NCBI GenBank assembly: GCA_030696235.1
Contig: JAUYSN010000340.1
Span: forward strand, 1-12,107
Source: Sulfuricella sp.
Lineage (GTDB): Bacteria > Pseudomonadota > Gammaproteobacteria > Burkholderiales > Sulfuricellaceae
Direction of reading: 5' to 3'
DNA length: 12,107 nucleotides
Shown here in pieces: positions 7,113-12,107 of the stretch (within the stretch, counting starts at the first letter, position 1; every line of letters starts with the position of its first letter). Below the pieces are notes generated by a model. The model was not told the origin of the DNA and ran no database searches. It was given only the letters and a program-made list of their open reading frames with translations. Position numbers and translations under genes: made by a program.

Positions 7113-7121
7113 GAGATGAGC

Positions 7122-8825
7122 ATGGGCAAGAGAATCACGATTGATCCGATCACCCGGATTGAAGGCCACCTCAGGGTCGACTGCGAAGTGGACGGCGGCA
7201 AAGTCACCAAGTCCTGGGCTTCCGGCCAGATGTGGCGCGGCGTCGAGCAGATCCTGCTGGGGCGCGATCCGCGCGATGCCTGGGCGATCACCCAGCGCAT
7301 CTGCGGCGTGTGCACCACGGTGCATGCCATCGCCTCGGTGCGTGCGGTGGAAAACGCCCTGAACCTGGAAGTGCCGCTCAACGCCCAGTACATCCGCAAC
7401 CTGATCATCACGGCCCACGCCATCCATGACCATATCGTGCATTTTTACCACCTCTCCGCGCTGGATTGGGTGGATGTGACCTCAGCGCTCAAGGGCGACC
7501 CGGCGAAGACCGCGCAGTTGGCCGAAAGCCTGTCCACCTGGAGCGGCAACAGCAGGCAGGAGTTCGCCAAGGTCAAGGAGCGGCTCACCGGCTTTGTCGG
7601 CACCGGCCAGCTCGGCATTTTCACCAACGGCTACTGGGGACACCCGGCGATGAAACTGTCGCCCGAGGTGAACCTGATGGCGGTGACGCACTACCTGCAG
7701 GCGCTCGATGTGCAGCGCAAGGCCAACAAGATCGTTGCCGTTCTCGGTTCGAAAACGCCGCACATCCAGAATATGGCGGTGGGCGGCGTGGCTAACCCGA
7801 TCGCGCTTGATTCGCAATCTGTCCTGACGGTGGAGCGCCTGATGGCGATCAAGACCTGGATCGACGAGCTGGCGGATTTCGTCAAGAATGTCTACCTGGT
7901 GGACGTGGCAGCCATCGGCGCTTTTTATGCGGACTGGACCCAGATCGGTGCCGGCATCACCGATTATCTGTCGGTGCCGGATATCCCGCTCGACACCAAG
8001 GGCACCCAGTTCGCCCTGCCCGGCGGCTTCATCAAGGGCGGCGACCTCGCCAGCTTCAAGCCGATCAAAAGTTTCGGCGATCCGTATTTCCGCGACGGCG
8101 TCGAGGAAAGCGTCAAGCATGCCTGGTACAAGGGCGGCAAAGGCGCGCTGCACCCCTACAAGGGCGAGACCGTGCCGGAATACACCGACTTCCAGGACAA
8201 CGGCAAATATTCCTGGGTCAAGTCGCCCACCTTCTACAGCAAGCCGGCCCAGGTCGGCCCGCTGGCCAGGGTCTTGGCGATGGTGGCGGCCAACTACGAG
8301 CCCGCCGTCAAATACGTCAACCAGACCCTGGATACGGTCAGTGCGCTGGCCAAGACCAAGGTGCCGGTGGCAGCGCTGCATTCCACCATCGGCCGCCATG
8401 CCGCGCGCGCTGTGTCGTGCGCGGTGCAGGTGGACGTGCTGGCTGACCAGTGGCAGATGCTGGTGGACAACATCGCCAAGGGCGACGTCAAGACCTTCAA
8501 CAAGCCAATGTTCCCGAAAGGCGAAATCAGCGGCGTCGGTTTCCACGAAGCGCCGCGCGGCGTGCTGTCGCACTGGGTGGTGATCAAGGACGGCAAGATC
8601 GCCAACTACCAGGCAGTCGTGCCGACTACCTGGAATGCCGCGCCGCGCAACGAGAACGATGCTATCGGGCCGTACGAGGCATCGCTGCTCAATACCCCGG
8701 TGGCCGATCCGGAGCGTCCGCTCGAAGTGCTGCGCACGGTGCACTCCTTCGACCCGTGCCTGGCTTGCGCCGTGCATGTGCTCGACGACGAGCAGCGCGA
8801 GGTAGTGAAAGTAAAAGTACTTTAG
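7122..8825 (+). CDS. hybC: [NiFe]-hydrogenase large subunit, Hyb type
   Basis: The 567-residue catalytic subunit binds the Ni-Fe(CN)2CO centre and oxidises H2 in the periplasm as a HybO-HybC pair exported through HybO's Tat signal. The N-terminal motif RICGVC places C61 and C64; the C-terminal motif DPCLACAVH places C546 and C549. Cleavage after H552 by HybD would remove a 15-residue tail (VLDDEQREVVKVKVL). RITIDPITRIEGHLR at the N-terminus is typical. An ATG at 7116 abuts AGGAG (7111-7115) with no spacing. The ATG at 7122 has 6-nt spacing, gives MGKRITID matching E. coli HybC MSQRITID, and yields the same length (567), so it was chosen. All four nickel-ligand cysteines are present. The TAG stop is followed by repeat copy 2. 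Confidence 0.97.
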   Translation: MGKRITIDPITRIEGHLRVDCEVDGGKVTKSWASGQMWRGVEQILLGRDPRDAWAITQRICGVCTTVHAIASVRAVENALNLEVPLNAQYIRNLIITAHAIHDHIVHFYHLSALDWVDVTSALKGDPAKTAQLAESLSTWSGNSRQEFAKVKERLTGFVGTGQLGIFTNGYWGHPAMKLSPEVNLMAVTHYLQALDVQRKANKIVAVLGSKTPHIQNMAVGGVANPIALDSQSVLTVERLMAIKTWIDELADFVKNVYLVDVAAIGAFYADWTQIGAGITDYLSVPDIPLDTKGTQFALPGGFIKGGDLASFKPIKSFGDPYFRDGVEESVKHAWYKGGKGALHPYKGETVPEYTDFQDNGKYSWVKSPTFYSKPAQVGPLARVLAMVAANYEPAVKYVNQTLDTVSALAKTKVPVAALHSTIGRHAARAVSCAVQVDVLADQWQMLVDNIAKGDVKTFNKPMFPKGEISGVGFHEAPRGVLSHWVVIKDGKIANYQAVVPTTWNAAPRNENDAIGPYEASLLNTPVADPERPLEVLRTVHSFDPCLACAVHVLDDEQREVVKVKVL

Positions 8826-8826
8826 G

Positions 8827-8914
8827 TTAACCGCAAAGGACGCAAAGGCTCGCAAGGGAGACCAACGTCTTGATTTAGAAGTTTTCCTTCGCGTTCCTTT
8901 GCGTCCTTTGCGGT
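8827..8914. repeat. Palindromic repeat element, copy 2 (hybC-hybD gap)
   Basis: The left arm TTAACCGCAAAGGACGCAAA (8827-8846) continues to about 8861. The right arm (8882-8914) is identical over 33 nt to the right arm of copy 1 at 5900-5932. The outermost 19 bp of the stem (ACCGCAAAGGACGCAAAGG and its complement) are perfect. The spacer of about 20 nt is unrelated to that of copy 1. Like copy 1, it starts within a few bases of an upstream stop codon and ends 15 bp before the next start. The hybD ribosome-binding site lies immediately right of it. Confidence 0.87.
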
Positions 8915-8929
8915 AAGAAAGGTTTTTAA

Positions 8930-9421
8930 ATGCGCATAGTCGTACTCGGTGTCGGCAACATCCTGCTCTCCGACGAGGGCGTCGGGGTGCGCGCGGTCGA
9001 GCAGCTCAAGCGCGAATACCGCCTGCCGCCGGAAGTGGAGGTGATCGACGGTGGCACCTCGGCGATGGAGATGCTGGATGATCTCGCTTGCACCGACCAC
9101 CTGGTCATCGTCGATGCGGTGCGCAGCGGCAAGCCGCCGGGCAGCATGGTGAGGATAGCCGGCGACGCTGTGCCGGTGTTTTTCAAAACCAAGCTGTCGC
9201 CGCACCAGATCGGCCTGTCCGACGTGCTGGCCACGCTCGCCCTGACCGGCGAGCAGCCGGGCGGCGTGACCGTGATCGGGGTGGAGCCTTTTTCCCTGTC
9301 CACCGGCATGGCGCTGACGCCGCAGGTCGAGGCGCTGCTGCCGAAGGTGGTGGCTCAGCTGGCGGACGAACTGCGGCAGCTCGGCATGAAGGCTGAACGC
9401 ATCGAGGAAGAGGTGGCCTGA
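8930..9421 (+). CDS. hybD: Hydrogenase maturation endopeptidase
   Basis: The 163-residue protease of the HybD/HyaD (M52) family cleaves the C-terminal tail of the large subunit once nickel is in place. VVLGVGNILLSDEGVGVRAV carries the nickel-sensing Glu16. IVDAVRSG carries Asp62, and LSPHQIG carries His92, matching Glu16, Asp62 and His93 of E. coli HybD. The length is normal for the family (E. coli HybD 164). The ATG has AAAGG (8918-8922) 7 nt upstream, close to the end of repeat copy 2. The gene lies directly after hybC, its substrate, and its TGA overlaps the ATG of the hypC-type gene by one base. The C-terminus is rich in Glu. Confidence 0.95.
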   Translation: MRIVVLGVGNILLSDEGVGVRAVEQLKREYRLPPEVEVIDGGTSAMEMLDDLACTDHLVIVDAVRSGKPPGSMVRIAGDAVPVFFKTKLSPHQIGLSDVLATLALTGEQPGGVTVIGVEPFSLSTGMALTPQVEALLPKVVAQLADELRQLGMKAERIEEEVA

Positions 9422-9651
9422 TGTGCATGGCGATCCCCTCACGTATCGTCGAGCTGGCCGGAGAAATGGCCACGGTCGAGGCCTACGGCGAGCTGCGCAG
9501 CGTCAGCCTGATGCTGATGAACGACGAGGTTGCCCTGGGTGACTACGTGCTGGTGCAGGCCGGCGGCTTCGCCTACGAGCGCGTCGAGCATCAGGTCGCG
9601 CAGGAAGCATTGCGAATTTTTGGCCAGGCGGTTGGTTTGCCACAGGCTTAA
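9421..9651 (+). CDS. hypC: HypC/HybG-family hydrogenase assembly chaperone
   Basis: The 76-residue protein begins MCMAIPSRIVEL, the HypC family N-terminus in which Cys2 carries the Fe(CN)2CO unit between HypD and the large-subunit precursor. The length is typical (70-90). After VALGDYVLVQAGGFAYERVE, E. coli HypC and HybG have VLVHVGFA, so the conserved His is Gln here and one extra Gly is present; Cys2 is intact. It overlaps hybD by one base (TGATG), so translation is coupled. Its position beside hybD suggests a chaperone dedicated to this hydrogenase (HybG/HupF role), and a second hypC may lie with hypD downstream. I use the family symbol because the subtype is uncertain. Confidence 0.92.
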   Translation: MCMAIPSRIVELAGEMATVEAYGELRSVSLMLMNDEVALGDYVLVQAGGFAYERVEHQVAQEALRIFGQAVGLPQA

Positions 9652-9681
9652 TGCCGGGTTTTTTCGGGTAAGATGAGCCGG

Positions 9682-9702
9682 CCGGTATGACCGGTTTTTT
9701 TT
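9682..9702 (+). terminator. Candidate weak intrinsic terminator/attenuator
   Basis: CCGGT (9682-9686), loop ATG and ACCGG (9690-9694) form a 5-bp GC-rich stem, extendable by G-U pairs, followed directly by eight T residues (9695-9702). It lies 30 bp past the hypC stop and has the shape of a short rho-independent terminator. The loop ATG is the first in-frame ATG of the next gene. The short stem and 3-nt loop make it a weak or partial terminator. Confidence 0.5.
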
Positions 9703-10835
9703 GCGTATGCCCTGTGAATCTAGAAGCTAAAATCCGCATCAAATTGCACTGGGATGGACAGCGCATCGGCCGTGCCGAGCTGCAGCCGCGCCCGCTGGTG
9801 CGGGCGACCGAACTGGTGCGGGGCAAGACCGCCGGGCAGGCGGCGGTCGTGATCCCCATGCTGTTCAGCATTTGCGGCAAGGCGCAGGGTGCGGCCGCTG
9901 CGGTGGCATTGGCGTTTGCCCAGGGGGGCGAGCCGGACCGGGTGGCGGAGAGGGAGAGGCTGGTGCTGGCAGAAGCGCTGCAGGAATTGCTGTGGCGCTT
10001 CCTGCTGGATTTGCCGAAGCTCATGGGAAGCCAGGGCAATGCCGTCCTCCTGGCCTCATTGCGCAAGGGCCTGGCGCAGGCTGCGGCAGGTCAGAATGAA
10101 ACGGCCTGGCAGACGTTTGCCGCGCAGGCCGAAACGGCCCTGAACCAGGCCATCCTCGGAATGCCTGTCGCCGACTGGCGAAAGTTAGCCGACCTTGAGC
10201 AGTTATCGGAATGGCTGCGCCGGGCGGAAACCGAAACCGCGCGCAACCTGCTGGAACTATGGAACGGCGCGGGCCGCTGGGGCGACGGCGGGACTGCCCT
10301 GATGCCAGCCGCCAGCCGCGAACGGATATTGAACGAGGTGCTGCCCGGCTTGGAGGGCGATGAGCACTTCGCCCAGCGCCCCCATTGGCAGGGGCAGGTG
10401 ATGGAAACCGGATCGCTGGCGCGGATGCAGACGCATCCCGTGCTGGCGGAACTGCTGCGGCAGGAGGGGGCGTCGATTCTGGCCCGTTTCCTGGCGTGCC
10501 TGTTCGAGATGGCAGAGCTGCTCGATCGTTTGCGCGAGCCGGAGGAGCCAGGCTGGGTGCAGGGGGCGGCGCTGGGCCAAGGCATCGGACTGGCTTGGGT
10601 GCAGACCGCGCGTGGACTGCTGCTGCACCGCGCCGAACTGGACGGGCAGGGCATTGTGGCGGATTACCGCATCGTCGCGCCCACCGAATGGAATTTTCAT
10701 CCGGCCGGGCCCTGCGTCGAGGCGCTGACGGGAAAACCCGCATCCAGCGCTGATGAAGCGCGGCGCAGTGCCGAACTGCTGGTGCAGGCGCTGGATCCCT
10801 GTGTAGCCTATAGCATAGAGGTGGAGCATGCATGA
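9687..10835 (+). CDS. hupK: HupK-like hydrogenase assembly protein (degenerate large-subunit paralogue)
   Basis: The 382-residue protein resembles the NiFe large subunit at both ends but lacks half its metal ligands. Near residue 60, FSICGKAQ replaces RICGVC (C63 kept, the second Cys is Ala). At the C-terminus, DPCVAYSIEVEHA replaces DPCLACAVHVL (C372 kept, the second Cys is Tyr375, His is Glu378), and there is no cleavable tail. APTEWNFHPAGP parallels PTTWNAAPRN. This pattern fits the HupK/HoxV family, thought to be a scaffold for Fe(CN)2CO delivery to the large subunit, probably in the cytoplasm. The ATG at 9687 lies in a possible terminator loop and has no good ribosome-binding site. An in-frame GTG at 9714 (373 residues, starting MNLEAKIRIK) fits the conserved region as well. 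It overlaps hypA by 8 bp. Confidence 0.82.
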   Translation: MTGFFCVCPVNLEAKIRIKLHWDGQRIGRAELQPRPLVRATELVRGKTAGQAAVVIPMLFSICGKAQGAAAAVALAFAQGGEPDRVAERERLVLAEALQELLWRFLLDLPKLMGSQGNAVLLASLRKGLAQAAAGQNETAWQTFAAQAETALNQAILGMPVADWRKLADLEQLSEWLRRAETETARNLLELWNGAGRWGDGGTALMPAASRERILNEVLPGLEGDEHFAQRPHWQGQVMETGSLARMQTHPVLAELLRQEGASILARFLACLFEMAELLDRLREPEEPGWVQGAALGQGIGLAWVQTARGLLLHRAELDGQGIVADYRIVAPTEWNFHPAGPCVEALTGKPASSADEARRSAELLVQALDPCVAYSIEVEHA

Positions 10836-11169
10836 GATGTCGCTGGCCGAAGGCGTACTGCAGGTAATCGAAGACAGCGCCCGGTCCAACGGCTTTACCC
10901 AGGTGAAGATGGTGTGGCTGGAAATCGGCGAATTATCGGGGGCGGATGTTGAGGCGATGCGCTTTTGCTTCGATGCGGTGGTCAAGGGCACACTGGCGGA
11001 GGGCGCCCGGCTGGAGATCGTGGCAACTGAAGGGCAGGGGCGTTGTCTCACTTGTGGCCAAACCGTTCATATCCAGCTACGCTATGATCCTTGCCCCCTG
11101 TGCGGCGGCTATCCGGTGGAGCCGACAGGCGGGCTGGAGATGAAGGTCAAGGAACTGGAAGTGGAATGA
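10828..11169 (+). CDS. hypA: Hydrogenase nickel incorporation protein HypA
   Basis: The 113-residue metallochaperone inserts nickel into the large-subunit precursor together with HypB. MHEMSLAEGVLQVIE carries the nickel-binding His2. The zinc site is C73-x2-C76 and C89-x2-C92 (GRCLTCGQ and DPCPLCGG). The length is normal for the family (113-118). The ATG lies within the 3' end of the hupK-like gene, overlapping it by 8 bp, so expression is coupled; GTGGAG just before it can act as ribosome-binding site. The terminal MKVKELEVE is the usual HypA C-terminus. A 79-bp repeat-rich spacer precedes hypB. Confidence 0.96.
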   Translation: MHEMSLAEGVLQVIEDSARSNGFTQVKMVWLEIGELSGADVEAMRFCFDAVVKGTLAEGARLEIVATEGQGRCLTCGQTVHIQLRYDPCPLCGGYPVEPTGGLEMKVKELEVE

Positions 11170-11170
11170 G

Positions 11171-11237
11171 CGTGTGATGAGCAATGCGTGATGAGTAATG
11201 GGTACCCCCCTTTACCCATCACCCATTCCCCATTACC
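11171..11237. repeat. Imperfect direct/inverted repeat block in the hypA-hypB spacer
   Basis: GTGATGAGCAATGC and GTGATGAGTAATGG are tandem 14-mers differing at two positions (11175-11201). GTAATGGG (11195-11202) can pair with CCCATTAC (11229-11236). GGGTA (11200-11204) can alternatively pair with TACCC (11213-11217), and the ACCCATCACCCATTCCCCAT stretch continues the pattern on the other strand. The spacer is therefore made almost wholly of ATGAGTAATGGGT-like units and their complements, ending at the hypB ribosome-binding site. No gene is encoded here. Confidence 0.65.
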
Positions 11238-11248
11238 TGGAGAAAATC

Positions 11249-12106
11249 ATGTGTACAGTCTGCGGCTGCGGTCAGGGCGAAACGAAAATCGAGGGCGAAG
11301 CCCATACTCATACTTACGTTCATGCCCATGAGCACGGCAGTCTGGTGCAGAGCCGCCCTCACGCTCACACCAGTCGCATGGTTCAAGTCGAGCAGGATAT
11401 TCTCTCCAAAAACAATCAGTACGCGTCCGCCAACCGCAGCCATTTCGCCGAACATGGCATCTTCGCGCTCAACCTGGTGTCGAGTCCCGGTTCCGGCAAG
11501 ACCGCGCTGCTCACCCGCACCATCGAGCGGTTCAAGGACAAGACCCGGATCGCGGTGATCGAGGGCGATCAGCAGACCAGTCTCGACGCCGACCGCATCC
11601 GTGCCACCGGCGTGTCCGCGGTTCAGATCAATACCGGCAAGGGCTGCCATCTTGATGCCCACATGGTGGGACATGCAGTGGAGAAACTCGCGCTGGCCGA
11701 CGACAGCCTGCTGTTGATCGAGAACGTCGGCAATCTGGTCTGTCCGGCGGCATTCGATCTGGGCGAGGCGCACAAGGTGGCGATCCTGTCGGTGACGGAG
11801 GGCGAGGATAAGCCGCTGAAATACCCCGACATGTTTGCCGCCGCCGAGGTGATGCTGCTCAACAAGGTGGACTTGCTGCCCTACCTGAATTTCAACGTGC
11901 CGCTGTGTATCGAGTATGCGCGCCGCATCAACCCCTATATCCGCGTCATTCTCACCTCGGCGGTCAGCGGCGAGGGGATGGACGAATGGCGGGAATGGAT
12001 AGCGGCGGGCATGAAGCAGGCGGGTGAACAGAAAGCCAACGAGGTGGAGGCGCTGAGGCGCAGGGTCGCCGAGCTGGAGGCTGAACTGAGAAACGTGAGT
12101 GGATAG
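11249..12106 (+). CDS. hypB: Hydrogenase nickel incorporation GTPase HypB
   Basis: The 285-residue SIMIBI-class GTPase delivers nickel to HypA and the large subunit. The N-terminus [10 protein letters not shown] carries the high-affinity nickel CxxCGC motif, followed by a His-rich stretch (H19, 21, 25, 27, 29, 38, 40) that may store nickel. The P-loop is SSPGSGKT (78-85). The G-domain metal site is GKGCHLDA with C133 and H134. ENVGNLVCP (158-166) and NKVD (205-208) complete the family signature. The ATG at 11249 has GGAG (11239-11242) 6 nt upstream and gives the conserved MCxxCGC terminus; an upstream ATG at 11198 adds 17 residues encoded by the repeat block and was rejected. Residues 258-285 form a charged Leu-heptad tail ([19 protein letters not shown]) that looks like a coiled coil. 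The stop is TAG, one base before the window end. Confidence 0.96.
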   Translation: MCTVCGCGQGETKIEGEAHTHTYVHAHEHGSLVQSRPHAHTSRMVQVEQDILSKNNQYASANRSHFAEHGIFALNLVSSPGSGKTALLTRTIERFKDKTRIAVIEGDQQTSLDADRIRATGVSAVQINTGKGCHLDAHMVGHAVEKLALADDSLLLIENVGNLVCPAAFDLGEAHKVAILSVTEGEDKPLKYPDMFAAAEVMLLNKVDLLPYLNFNVPLCIEYARRINPYIRVILTSAVSGEGMDEWREWIAAGMKQAGEQKANEVEALRRRVAELEAELRNVSG

Positions 12107-12107
12107 G

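Noticed and set aside
7116..7121. First ATG of the hybC frame as start
   Set aside because: AGGAG directly touches it with zero spacing; the ATG at 7122 has ideal spacing and reproduces the N-terminus and 567-residue length of E. coli HybC.
7482..8855. 457-codon minus-strand open frame opposite hybC
   Set aside because: It mirrors hybC codon structure and starts inside repeat copy 2. No motif or start signal supports it.
11198..11248. N-terminal extension of HypB from the ATG at 11198
   Set aside because: The 17 extra codons are encoded by the intergenic repeat block, there is no ribosome-binding site, and the nickel motif MCxxCGC is normally at the very N-terminus.

Overview
The window comes from a Gram-negative proteobacterium, most likely a betaproteobacterium. 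That inference rests on the high-GC codon use, the betaproteobacterial look of the rpmG tail, and protein sequences I can align from memory to Escherichia coli hydrogenase-2 (Hyb). I cannot name the genus. The left quarter (1-3541) is general and ion-transport content. It holds the 3' end of rpmG, a perfect 15-bp bidirectional terminator, and three minus-strand genes: an MscS-type mechanosensitive channel, a CorA-type divalent-cation channel and a NiCoT-family nickel/cobalt permease. A 160-bp AT-rich spacer (3536-3695) separates the nickel permease from a plus-strand hydrogenase operon that fills the rest of the window.

The operon order is hybO (small subunit), hybA (ferredoxin-like electron-transfer subunit), hybB (NrfD/PsrC-type membrane subunit), hybC (large subunit), hybD (maturation endopeptidase), a hypC-type chaperone, a hupK-like degenerate large-subunit paralogue, hypA and hypB. 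Together these encode a membrane-bound, Tat-exported, Hyb-type (group 1c-like) uptake [NiFe] hydrogenase and part of its nickel and Fe(CN)2CO insertion machinery. The divergent nickel permease is a plausible metal supply. hypDEF and other accessory genes would be expected beyond the right edge. The small subunit has the ordinary four-Cys proximal-cluster motif, not the extra Cys of O2-tolerant hydrogenases.

The most striking observation is an in-frame TAG at codon 49 of hybA. It lies exactly between the second and third cysteines of the first [4Fe-4S] motif (CIGC-stop-AC), where E. coli HybA has Gln. Everything on both sides is intact. TAG also ends at least four other genes here, so genome-wide TAG reassignment is unlikely. 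The candidates are a recent nonsense mutation, a sequence error, or suppression/readthrough. A perfect AAGGAGG followed by an in-frame ATG lies just downstream and could allow restart of a truncated protein.

Other structure includes two related palindromic elements of about 90-100 bp in the two large intra-operon gaps (hybA-hybB and hybC-hybD), sharing an identical 33-nt right arm. There is also a candidate intrinsic terminator between hypC and the hupK-like gene, an imperfect repeat/hairpin block between hypA and hypB, and a cluster of palindromes in the hybO/nickel-permease divergent spacer. No mobile-element genes, tRNAs, rRNAs or CRISPR arrays are visible, and no gap without a gene exceeds 300 bases.
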